Assembly: GCA_030431775.1 (NCBI GenBank)
Contig: JAUIHW010000013.1
Coordinates: 1 to 64,000 of the forward strand
Reading direction: 5' to 3'
DNA length: 64,000 nucleotides
Origin: Gammaproteobacteria bacterium
GTDB taxonomy: Bacteria; Pseudomonadota; Gammaproteobacteria; Pseudomonadales; JAUIET01
A program made the position numbers and the translations under genes. The notes beneath the pieces were generated by a model. It worked only from the letters and a program-made list of their open reading frames with translations. It made no database searches and had not been told where the DNA came from. Numbering within the stretch: position 1 is the first letter of the stretch; the number at the start of each line of letters is the position of its first letter. Of this stretch, positions 17,761 to 25,526 are shown one piece after another.

Positions 17761-19287
17761 ATGCTATTCAATTCAATCGAGTTTCTGTTTCTGTTTCTGC
17801 CAACGACGGTATTGGGGTTCTATCTGCTGCAGCGCGGCGGCAGTGTCTGGGCGGTGCGCTGGCTGGTATCAGCCTCGCTGTTTTTCTATGCCTGGTGGCA
17901 CCCGCCCTTACTGCTGCTGCTCCTCGGATCAGCCACATTCAACTACCTGATTGCCCGCCTGCTGGAAAAACACCGTCATCGCCTTGTGCTCAGTGTTGGC
18001 GTTCTGGCCAACCTGCTTCTTTTGGGTACTTATAAATATGCCACGTTCATAGCAGATAATGCCGCCTGGCTCTTTGGTGCGGATATTGCTGCACCTGACA
18101 TTGTATTACCGCTGGCGATCTCGTTCTTCACCTTTCAACAAATCGCCTATCTGGTGGATGTTTACAGGAATTATCCTGCCGAAAAATCCGCCTGGAGATA
18201 CCTGTTGTTTGTGAGTTTTTTTCCCCAGCTGATTGCAGGCCCGATCGTACACCACACTGAAATGATGCCGCAGTTCAACCATTTAACCAGGGCACTGGAC
18301 GCCTGGCTGCTTGCCCCCGCAATCACCCTGATCACTCTGGGCCTTGCCAAAAAAGTCCTGCTTGCCGATACCTTGCTTGTTGTCGCAGACCCAGGCTTTG
18401 CCATGGCGTCACAAGGCCTGCCTTTGAATGGCCTGGAGGCCATTACCAGCGCCACCGCTTACTCACTGCAGCTGTATTTTGATTTTTCTGGTTACTGCGA
18501 CATTGCTATGGGTTGCGCACTGCTGTTCGGAATTCGACTACCGATCAATTTTGAGTCCCCGCTAAAAGCCACCAGTATCATTGATTTCTGGCACCGCTGG
18601 CACATAACTCTTAGCCGCTTTTTGCGTGACTATCTGTATATCCCCCTGGGCGGAAATCGACACGGTACACCCCGGCGCTTTGGCAACTTGCTGATCACTA
18701 TGCTGCTCGGTGGTCTGTGGCACGGCGCAGCCTGGAATTTCGTTCTGTGGGGCGGACTGCACGGCGTATTTCTGATGCTCAATCATGGCTGGCGGCACGT
18801 AAGCAACGCCCGATTTGCGAATGACCCTCGCCTATTGGTACGGCTTCCTTCAGGCGTTTTAACCTTTGTCTGCGTAGTCTCTGCCTTCGTCTACTTTCGG
18901 GCTCCCGATGTGGCCACAGCCAACCGACTGTTGCAGTCAATACCTGATAACATGGCGTGGTCGTTAGGCGATCACTATAAGAAAGCCGTCTCTGAATCAC
19001 TAAACGGAGATTTGCTGGGCTTGCTGACCCATGGCTTTGGGGCTGATCTTTTTATCGGCGGTATCATGGCAGGCACTCTGGGAACTGCTTTGTTACTGCC
19101 AAACAGTTTGTCAATTATCAGTCAAACCTCCGCAGACATTAGCACACAGCCACCGCGTGGGCAGCGCTCGGTGATTGCCCTGCGTTGGCGCAGTAATACG
19201 CTGTGGGCAATACTGATTGCCGGCCTGATGGTGGCCGTGTGTTTGTCGCTGAGCCAAGTTTCACCCTTTCTGTATTTTCAATTTTAG
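17761..19287 (+). CDS. MBOAT-family O-acyltransferase (AlgI-like)
   Basis: A 508-residue polytopic membrane protein starting MLFNSIEFLFLFLPTTVL, the usual AlgI/DltB-type N-terminus. The active-site region FWHRWHITLSRFLRDYLYIP and LLGGLWHGAAWNFVLWG carry the conserved histidines of MBOAT enzymes. About ten or more membrane helices are predictable by eye. In alginate and related systems this protein moves acetyl groups across the inner membrane to a periplasmic SGNH transferase. The next gene encodes a plausible partner of that kind. This pair most likely O-acetylates the exported polysaccharide. Confidence 0.92.
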   Translation: MLFNSIEFLFLFLPTTVLGFYLLQRGGSVWAVRWLVSASLFFYAWWHPPLLLLLLGSATFNYLIARLLEKHRHRLVLSVGVLANLLLLGTYKYATFIADNAAWLFGADIAAPDIVLPLAISFFTFQQIAYLVDVYRNYPAEKSAWRYLLFVSFFPQLIAGPIVHHTEMMPQFNHLTRALDAWLLAPAITLITLGLAKKVLLADTLLVVADPGFAMASQGLPLNGLEAITSATAYSLQLYFDFSGYCDIAMGCALLFGIRLPINFESPLKATSIIDFWHRWHITLSRFLRDYLYIPLGGNRHGTPRRFGNLLITMLLGGLWHGAAWNFVLWGGLHGVFLMLNHGWRHVSNARFANDPRLLVRLPSGVLTFVCVVSAFVYFRAPDVATANRLLQSIPDNMAWSLGDHYKKAVSESLNGDLLGLLTHGFGADLFIGGIMAGTLGTALLLPNSLSIISQTSADISTQPPRGQRSVIALRWRSNTLWAILIAGLMVAVCLSLSQVSPFLYFQF

Positions 19288-19298
19288 GCACGGTGGGT

Positions 19299-20492
19299 AT
19301 GTCAGGGCAAACTGCCAACAGCTATCTCAAAATGCTGACCCTGGTTTTTCTAGCGATCAGTCTGTTGATTATCGCGTTTAACTTTATCAGTAACCCTTTC
19401 AAAATCTACCCTGATCTCAATGGCTTCGGCCCCCAGCGTAATGCGGACCTGTTCTGGTATGCGCGCTTGCATAAACCGTATCGGGTGGCCAGTTTAAAAC
19501 CCAGCCACCTTATCGCCGGCAGCTCACGAGCCGCACGCCTGCCACCCGAATTGCTGGCCGGCAAAGGCTATAATCTTGCGTTGCCCGGCGCCACTTTATT
19601 TGAGGTACGTCGTAATATTGAGCATGCACACGCGCATCAAGACTTGCAGCAGATTGTCATCATGCTGGACTTCGAGATGTTCAGAGCACAGTCCAAAACC
19701 AACCTCATCGGTGACGATAACCGACTGCGCAGAATCAAGCCCAATACAGCTGAACAGCTGAACTACTACCTCGCAATGGCCGAAGACCATTGGCGCAGCT
19801 TGTATTCACGCGGTGCAATCGCCAGCAGCTGGAAGCTGATAACCAATCAATCGAACACGCAGCGAGAATTTTTTGCTGACGGTACCTGGCGCAGCAAGCT
19901 TGCAAAGCGCAATATGCGCGACTGGATGCTGCGCTCCAAAGTCCGTGAGTACGCAGCTTATACGCACAAAGATGCGCTGGATTATTCGCAGTTCCGACAG
20001 CTACTTGCTTTTTTACAGCAGCAGCGCATTCAGACCTATTTGCTGATTGCGCCGAATCATGCTGGGATCTTACACAGCATGAAATTTGCCGGAGCCTGGT
20101 CAAACTATCTGCAGTGGCATCAGCAGCTGCTGGCTGAGCTGAAAAAATATCCGTCAAATAACACTTCAGTAACCCTGTTCGGCTTGGAACATCAAGCTGC
20201 GTGGGTAATGCAAGCGCCAAAGCAACAGCCGGCCTACTTTCGCGACGGTTTGCATATGACACCGTTCGCCGGCCGGGCACTCATGCGCTGTTTGGCCGCT
20301 TCACCAGAGTGTGAGCCTAAAAACCGCCCTCAACGACTGGCCGACAACACTATTGGACAGTACTTAAGCCAGCTTGAGCAAAACACGCGGGATTATGCAG
20401 TTCAGCAAAAAGAAGACAGCAAGCGTCTGCGGATGATGTTCAACGAGTCTTACCGGAAGACTTCTACTTCCGCTCCCAGCGCTCCCAAATGA
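19299..20492 (+). CDS. Membrane-anchored SGNH-like protein, putative MBOAT partner (AlgJ/AlgX-like role)
   Basis: A protein of about 397 residues with one N-terminal membrane helix (residues about 10-30) and a periplasmic remainder. LIAGSSRAARLPPEL fits SGNH block I (G-S-S-R), and FRDGLHMTPFAGRALM carries a D-x-x-H pair at the right end for the catalytic Asp and His. Together these suggest an acyl-esterase/transferase fold. The ATG at 19299, 12 bases after the MBOAT stop and preceded by GGTGGG, is chosen; the frame is open further upstream but overlaps the MBOAT gene. The fixed order after an AlgI-like gene supports a joint O-acetylation role. The last 29 bases overlap the convergent FkbM gene. 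Confidence 0.72.
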   Translation: MSGQTANSYLKMLTLVFLAISLLIIAFNFISNPFKIYPDLNGFGPQRNADLFWYARLHKPYRVASLKPSHLIAGSSRAARLPPELLAGKGYNLALPGATLFEVRRNIEHAHAHQDLQQIVIMLDFEMFRAQSKTNLIGDDNRLRRIKPNTAEQLNYYLAMAEDHWRSLYSRGAIASSWKLITNQSNTQREFFADGTWRSKLAKRNMRDWMLRSKVREYAAYTHKDALDYSQFRQLLAFLQQQRIQTYLLIAPNHAGILHSMKFAGAWSNYLQWHQQLLAELKKYPSNNTSVTLFGLEHQAAWVMQAPKQQPAYFRDGLHMTPFAGRALMRCLAASPECEPKNRPQRLADNTIGQYLSQLEQNTRDYAVQQKEDSKRLRMMFNESYRKTSTSAPSAPK

Positions 20493-21201
20493 ACTTGTAA
20501 TCCCACACCACTCTGTGGGTTTTCGCGAGGCGCCGATTAATCGATCGCCTCATGCCGTGAGCTCCAGTGACAAATTCGTGATACTGAATCATGATCACTT
20601 CGCAGCGCTCCATCAGGCCGCACTCGAGCATGCGCTCGAGCACCTCGTATTCCGCTCCTTCAATATTAATTTTAAACAGATTCACGTCTCCGTCCGGCAG
20701 TTCCGCAAACGCGTCGTTGACATCCTGCAATTGAATACTTGTCTGACCGAAGCCGGCATCACCCTTGCGGGAATCCTGTTCGATGATACTGGAACCAGGC
20801 CCCTTCAATGACAGCGTATGCTCGCCGCTGCTTGCGGCCAGTCCAACCGGGTGGATTGCTACTTTGGGGTTGTTAGCGAATCGCTCTTCAAGCTTTCGAA
20901 TGGACGAAGGCATGGGCTCATACACATGAATGATCGGGTCATACAGCTCAACCAGAGCTGCGGCCCACTCGCCGTTAAACCCACCGACATCCATCACTAC
21001 ATCATCCGGGCTCAGGCCTAATGAACCCTGCAATAGCTTCTGATTGTAATTGGCTTCGGCAAAGCGGTAGAACGCCCTGGAATAGCGCGTTGCTTCCAGA
21101 ATCGCGCGCTGCATTTTATTGGCATCGGCATGTTTGCGCCGCTGGCTCGCTATGTAGGGCTTTAACAGATAACCCTTGATCTCATACCAATTCACATTCA
21201 C
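20464..21201 (-). CDS. FkbM-family methyltransferase
   Basis: A 245-residue SAM-dependent methyltransferase of the FkbM type. It has VVMDVGGFNGEWAAALVELY as motif I, HVYEPMPSSIRKLEERF as the acidic strand, and NLFKINIEGAEYEVLERM, the FkbM D/N-x-x-K-I-x-x-E-G-x-E segment. Such enzymes O-methylate sugars in surface glycans and polyketides. Start codons are GTG at 21201 or, better spaced from the AAGGGG ribosome site, GTG at 21195. The gene follows another methyltransferase by three bases and overlaps the convergent SGNH-like gene by 29 bases. Confidence 0.88.
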   Translation of the reverse strand: MNVNWYEIKGYLLKPYIASQRRKHADANKMQRAILEATRYSRAFYRFAEANYNQKLLQGSLGLSPDDVVMDVGGFNGEWAAALVELYDPIIHVYEPMPSSIRKLEERFANNPKVAIHPVGLAASSGEHTLSLKGPGSSIIEQDSRKGDAGFGQTSIQLQDVNDAFAELPDGDVNLFKINIEGAEYEVLERMLECGLMERCEVIMIQYHEFVTGAHGMRRSINRRLAKTHRVVWDYKFIWERWERK

Positions 21202-21204
21202 CCC

Positions 21205-21936
21205 TTAGCGACGAGCCCGGGAAAGCTTACGCTGCAACTCATGATAATGTCCCACTGTGACATAGAACTTCTGCAGTTCATGGCGGCCCATTTCGTCGCC
21301 ATCGAACATCAGATCAAACAAAGTGCCAGCGGGCCGCGAAGCACCCGGCACGATGACGACGCCAAGCCCGAAGCCAAACCGAAATTCATAACTTTGGTAC
21401 TGCGGCTTAATATCCTGCCAAAATCGCCAAACGCCAAAATCTTCCATTCGCGCTTCAATATCATGGAACAATACCACGCCTCCGGGGCGCACTTTGGGCA
21501 GCCACGTCTGAAAATCATGACTTACCGCGTCGTAAGTGTGCAGGCCATCAATATGTAACAGATCAATGGACTGATCAGCAAAATGATCAGCAGCTTCATC
21601 AAACGTCATTCGCAGAAGGTAACTATTGCCCCGATAGTGCTCGCGGCAATGATCACGCACCATTTCAAAGACTTCCTCACCGTAAGCACCGGTATGCTCA
21701 TCGCCCTGCCAGGTATCCACCGCATAAGCAAGGCCATCTACATTGTTTTCCTGCAAGGCCTGACAAAATGTGAAAAATGACAGGCCATTGTGAGTGCCAA
21801 GCTCTACAATCTTCGATGGCTGCAGCGTGGCTACAAGATCATAGGCAAACGGCATGTGGTCAACCCAGGTGCTCATGACCATTTTCTTTGCCGTAAACTG
21901 AACGGATGGTGGCATGAATATGCAGGGGTGTTGCAT
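21205..21936 (-). CDS. Class I methyltransferase (Methyltransf_24-like)
   Basis: A 243-residue SAM-dependent enzyme. IVELGTHNGLSFFTFCQAL is motif I, AVDTWQGDEHTGAY the following acidic segment, and DLLHIDGLHTYDAVSHDF then VVLFHDIE give the metal-binding-type Asp/His pattern of the Methyltransf_24/cephalosporin-hydroxylase group, often sugar O-methyltransferases. The ATG at 21936 is supported by AGGA eight bases upstream. It begins a two-gene methyltransferase operon and is divergent from the glycosyltransferase run at 22036-25526; about 100 bases between them hold both promoters. Confidence 0.85.
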   Translation of the reverse strand: MQHPCIFMPPSVQFTAKKMVMSTWVDHMPFAYDLVATLQPSKIVELGTHNGLSFFTFCQALQENNVDGLAYAVDTWQGDEHTGAYGEEVFEMVRDHCREHYRGNSYLLRMTFDEAADHFADQSIDLLHIDGLHTYDAVSHDFQTWLPKVRPGGVVLFHDIEARMEDFGVWRFWQDIKPQYQSYEFRFGFGLGVVIVPGASRPAGTLFDLMFDGDEMGRHELQKFYVTVGHYHELQRKLSRARR

Positions 21937-22035
21937 GATAGTATCCTATTGGCCGCCTGGAGCGCTGCGTATTGGTCGACAATCCTCTATGGTATACGAC
22001 TATCTATTCCGCCAACAGTTTGGAAATTAACAACC

Positions 22036-22839
22036 TTGGCACGGTTTATCCACATTGCAATTGTCAGCCATGGGCAGGCCGCCCTGGTCACCAATCTGCT
22101 CAATGATCTGGAAGCACTGGATGAACGGGATCAGTTGCAGGTAACGATTGTTGTCAACAAACCCGAGTCCTTTTCAGCGCCATCGCTGTCGATCCCAGTG
22201 AGCATCCTGCGCAATGAGTGCGAACAGGGGTTTGCTCGCAACCAGAACAAGGCCTTTGCAAACGCTCCCCTGCCGGATGCCAGGCGGTTTTTTGTGGCGC
22301 TTAACCCGGATGTTACAGTGGCGGACAGCATTTTTACCAGCCTCGCCGAGCAGTTGAGCAAGGACGCTCGCCTTGGCGTGGTCGCACCGGCGGTCTATGA
22401 CCCGCAGAACAACATTCAGGAAAATGGTCGGCGCTTTCCAAGTCCCTTATTTATTATCCGCAAGGTCTTCGGCCTGCATCCCAAAGACCACATGGACCTG
22501 AACCAGCCCTGCGTGCAGGTAGACTGGGTCGCCGGAATGTGCATGCTGTTCGAGTGCAAGGTTTTTGCCAGCGTTCAGGGTTTTGACGAACGCTACCGCT
22601 TGTATTACGAAGATGTGGATATTTGCCTGCGCTTGCGCGAAGCAGGCAAGCGGGCCGCTGTGTGCCCCGACTACCGTATTACCCATATTGGCCAGTGGCG
22701 CAGCCGCCGTAATCTACGTTACTTCAGTTGGCATCTTAGCAGCCTACTGCGTTTCCTTTATCGTCATCAACGCTTTCGTATGCGAAAAGCTCGGCCACCT
22801 GCAACGCCTCAAAACACCAATGGAGTTCAGAAACTGTGA
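22036..22839 (+). CDS. GT2-family glycosyltransferase (rhamnosyltransferase-like)
   Basis: A GT-A glycosyltransferase of about 267 residues. It has IHIAIVSHGQ at the start, FFVALNPDVTV with the DxD-equivalent (N-P-D), VDWVAGMCMLF, and GFDERYRLYYEDVDICLRL, the acceptor-side motif of rhamnosyltransferase-like GT2 enzymes. A TTG at 22036 is proposed as start because homology begins immediately after; upstream in-frame codons run antisense into the divergent methyltransferase gene. The start is therefore uncertain. Its stop overlaps the next gene (GTGA), so the sulfotransferase that follows is coupled to it. Confidence 0.85.
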   Translation: MARFIHIAIVSHGQAALVTNLLNDLEALDERDQLQVTIVVNKPESFSAPSLSIPVSILRNECEQGFARNQNKAFANAPLPDARRFFVALNPDVTVADSIFTSLAEQLSKDARLGVVAPAVYDPQNNIQENGRRFPSPLFIIRKVFGLHPKDHMDLNQPCVQVDWVAGMCMLFECKVFASVQGFDERYRLYYEDVDICLRLREAGKRAAVCPDYRITHIGQWRSRRNLRYFSWHLSSLLRFLYRHQRFRMRKARPPATPQNTNGVQKL

Positions 22840-23561
22840 CAGTCGTCAATATTGCGGCCGCAAGCCGTCGACCGGAACGGGTCATCTGTGTTCTGGGAAT
22901 GCACCGAAGCGGTACGAGTTGTCTGACCGGCTCATTGCAGGAGCGTGGTTTGATTCTGGGCAAATATCATCAAAAAAACCCCTTCAACAAGAAAGGCAAC
23001 CGTGAAAACCAGGACGTTGTGGACTTGCACGAAGCGCTATTGATAAACAATGCCGGTAGCTGGGATCAACCACCCTCAAGTGCATACTGGGGCACGGAGC
23101 ATATCGAAACTGCCTGCGCAATACTTGCCCGCTATGCAGATGCCTCTCACTGGGGCTTCAAAGATCCACGCTCGCTAATGTTCATCGACGGTTGGCGCGC
23201 TTTGGTGCCCGACATTCATTTCGTGGGGACTTTCCGCCACCCTTTCAAAGTTGCTGCGTCATTGGGGCATCGCAATGCCATGCCGGAAGCGCAGGCAATT
23301 GAGCTGTGGCTTGCCTATAACAAACGGCTGCTGGCGCTCTATCAAGAGCTGAGATTTCCAATTCTCTGCTTCGACTGGGAAGAGCATCGATTTCAAAGTG
23401 CAGTGAGTGGCATTGCCATGCAGCTGGGGCTGGATCAGCCCCCTGCAGATCAACCATTTTTTACCGAGGAACTGCGCAGCCACGAGTCCCATGGCGATCG
23501 CTCGCTGCCACCTGAAATCGCTCCGATCTACGAGCAGTTGCTCGCAGCCAGCGAATCCTGA
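22836..23561 (+). CDS. Sulfotransferase-family protein
   Basis: A 241-residue PAPS-dependent-type sulfotransferase. The N-terminal VICVLGMHRSGTSCLTGSL is the 5'-PSB loop and FVGTFRHPFKVAASL the 3'-phosphate strand-helix. WGFKDPRSLMF lies between, as in related bacterial proteins. Its PSB loop is almost the same as that of the fusion protein at 25512-29171 (LGMHRSGTSLLANLL), so they belong to one subfamily. The GTG start overlaps the TGA of the glycosyltransferase gene. It probably sulfates a sugar added by the neighbouring transferases. Confidence 0.85.
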   Translation: MTVVNIAAASRRPERVICVLGMHRSGTSCLTGSLQERGLILGKYHQKNPFNKKGNRENQDVVDLHEALLINNAGSWDQPPSSAYWGTEHIETACAILARYADASHWGFKDPRSLMFIDGWRALVPDIHFVGTFRHPFKVAASLGHRNAMPEAQAIELWLAYNKRLLALYQELRFPILCFDWEEHRFQSAVSGIAMQLGLDQPPADQPFFTEELRSHESHGDRSLPPEIAPIYEQLLAASES

Positions 23562-23578
23562 GGAACGTCTGCAGCACC

Positions 23579-24544
23579 ATGTTCGCAGAATTTTGTAAAC
23601 GCTTGCTGGGCCGGACTCAACTACCTCGATTAACAGTCATTGTCATCATATACGACATGGCCGAGCAGGCAGAGAAAACCCTGCACTCTCTCAGTGCAGA
23701 GTACCAGCTAGGCGTTGTTGCTACGGATTATGAAGTCATCGCTATTGAAAACCGCAGTGGGCACACAATGTCACCTGAGTTCGTCAAACAGCTGCCGGGC
23801 AATATCCGCTACTTTTTGAGAGACGAAACCGTACCAACCCCGTTGCCGGCGATTGATTTTGCGGTGAAACAGGCTCGCGCACCGGCCATCAGCATTGCCA
23901 TTGATGGTGCTCGGCTGGCTTCCCCTGGCATCATTCAACAGACCTTGCAGGCTCTGCAAATGCACCCGAATGCAGTCGTCGCTGTGCCCGGCTACCATCT
24001 CGGCGAAAAGCTGCAGCAGGAATCCACTAAAGAAGGTTATGACCGGACTTATGAGGCACAATTACTGGCCGATATTGAGTGGCCAAACGACGGCTATCGT
24101 CTTTTTGAGATCAGCTGCCTCAGCGGCTCGTGTCGTAACGGTTTCTTACTGCCGCTCAGCGAAAGTAATTTCCTGTCGATGCCGCAGCATCTGTACCAGG
24201 CCATTGGTGGTATTGAACAGGGGTTTACCACCCCAGGTGGCGGCTTTGCCAACCTGGATCTTTACAAGCGCGCCTGTGAGTACCCTGGCAGTCAGCTGTT
24301 TATGCTTGGCGGAGAAGGCACTTTCCACCAGCATCACGGCGGAGTAACGACCGGTGGCAAGCAGAACGCCGAGCGCGAGGCGCTTATGGAAGCTCAGCGC
24401 CGGCAATACGAAACAATGCGCGGGAGCCCTTATAACGCTCCTCGAGTTGAGCCGGTCCTGCTCGGCCCCATGAAGCCGGCTGCCCACCGCTTTATGGAAC
24501 ATTCCCTACGGCGTGCGATGCAATCACGAGGGATCGATGTTTAA
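23579..24544 (+). CDS. GT2-like glycosyltransferase, first of a paralogous pair
   Basis: A 321-residue GT-A type protein. RLTVIVIIYDMAEQAEKTL begins the nucleotide-sugar fold, and YEVIAIENRSG is the second strand. The usual DxD metal site is replaced by AIDGARLASPG, with a single Asp. A late GGEGTFHQHHGGVTTGGK motif (GEG-x-FHQ-x-HGGVTT) is shared with the next gene. The two are about the same length and align throughout, indicating tandem duplication and divergence. A sugar transferase role in the local glycan is likely; donor and acceptor are unknown. The next gene starts eight bases inside its end. Confidence 0.8.
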   Translation: MFAEFCKRLLGRTQLPRLTVIVIIYDMAEQAEKTLHSLSAEYQLGVVATDYEVIAIENRSGHTMSPEFVKQLPGNIRYFLRDETVPTPLPAIDFAVKQARAPAISIAIDGARLASPGIIQQTLQALQMHPNAVVAVPGYHLGEKLQQESTKEGYDRTYEAQLLADIEWPNDGYRLFEISCLSGSCRNGFLLPLSESNFLSMPQHLYQAIGGIEQGFTTPGGGFANLDLYKRACEYPGSQLFMLGGEGTFHQHHGGVTTGGKQNAEREALMEAQRRQYETMRGSPYNAPRVEPVLLGPMKPAAHRFMEHSLRRAMQSRGIDV

Positions 24545-25526
24545 GTCAGGCCACAGCGCACAGTTAACGCTTAGCGTTATCGTCATAGGCTACCGGATGC
24601 GGAAGCAGCTGCAGAACACGCTCTACACGCTGTCCGCCAATTACCAGCGTGGCGTGACAGACAGCCAGTACGAAGTGATTGTTGTCGAAAACCACTCCGA
24701 TGATGAGCTGGACCCGCAGGTCGTGCAAAATCTTGGAAGCAATTTTCGTTATTTCCATCGTGAGGACCACAGCGGCGGTCCTGTGGACGCGATGAACTTT
24801 GCGTTTCAACAGGCCAAAGGTGAGGTGCTGTGTTTGATAATAGACGGGGCGAGAATGGTCAGCCCCGGCTTGCTGGACACGGCACTCATGGCTTTTGAAG
24901 CCACTAAGCATGCCGTAGTCTTTGCGCCTGGCTACCATATCGGTGAGCAGGAACACCACACGCTTGGCAGGGATTACAGCTATGCCGACGAAGAAGCTTT
25001 GATGGCCAGCATTAACTGGCGGAACGACGGATACCAGCTGTTCAATGTAGCCACCTTTAGCAATTCGAACCGCCAGGGATATTTACGTCCGGTTATGGAA
25101 TGCAATTGCCTGTTTGCCAGCGCTGAGACATTCCGCAAGGTAGGTTTCGCCGACACACGCTTTAACCTGCCAGGCGGCGGAGCAATCAACCTGCATATGA
25201 CCCGGCAAATCGGCATGTTACCGGAGTCGCGATTATTCATTCTTCCAGGAGAGGGCTGTTTTCATCAGTTTCACGGTGGCGTGACCACATCGAATAATGA
25301 GCAACTGGAGCAGAACCTGAAACTCTTTAAAGAACAGCTGGACAGCTTCTGGGACGGTGAGTTTAATGGCTTGCGTCGTGAACCCAGTCTGCTGGGCACC
25401 ATCACGCCTGAAGCCTACCCTTTTTTCGCTGAATCGCTGCGCACGTTCAACAAACGTAGCCAGCGCCTGGCAGCGAACGGCCAACCACTCTGGCCCGACG
25501 ACGATATTGCCTCAGGACATGTTTGA
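24537..25526 (+). CDS. GT2-like glycosyltransferase, second of a paralogous pair
   Basis: A GT-A protein of about 329 residues, paralogous to the preceding gene. It has LTLSVIVIGYRMRKQLQNTL, YEVIVVENHSDDEL, LIIDGARMVSPGLLD in place of a DxD loop, and GEGCFHQFHGGVTTSN. The ATG at 24537, after GAGGGATCG, is chosen over an upstream TTG and lies eight bases inside the previous gene, so translation is coupled. Its last 15 bases overlap, tail to tail, the large fusion gene on the other strand. Sugar specificity cannot be inferred. Confidence 0.8.
   Translation: MFKSGHSAQLTLSVIVIGYRMRKQLQNTLYTLSANYQRGVTDSQYEVIVVENHSDDELDPQVVQNLGSNFRYFHREDHSGGPVDAMNFAFQQAKGEVLCLIIDGARMVSPGLLDTALMAFEATKHAVVFAPGYHIGEQEHHTLGRDYSYADEEALMASINWRNDGYQLFNVATFSNSNRQGYLRPVMECNCLFASAETFRKVGFADTRFNLPGGGAINLHMTRQIGMLPESRLFILPGEGCFHQFHGGVTTSNNEQLEQNLKLFKEQLDSFWDGEFNGLRREPSLLGTITPEAYPFFAESLRTFNKRSQRLAANGQPLWPDDDIASGHV

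Noticed and set aside
21790-22035. N-terminal extension of the glycosyltransferase at 22036
   Set aside because: It runs antisense into the divergent methyltransferase gene and has no glycosyltransferase character.
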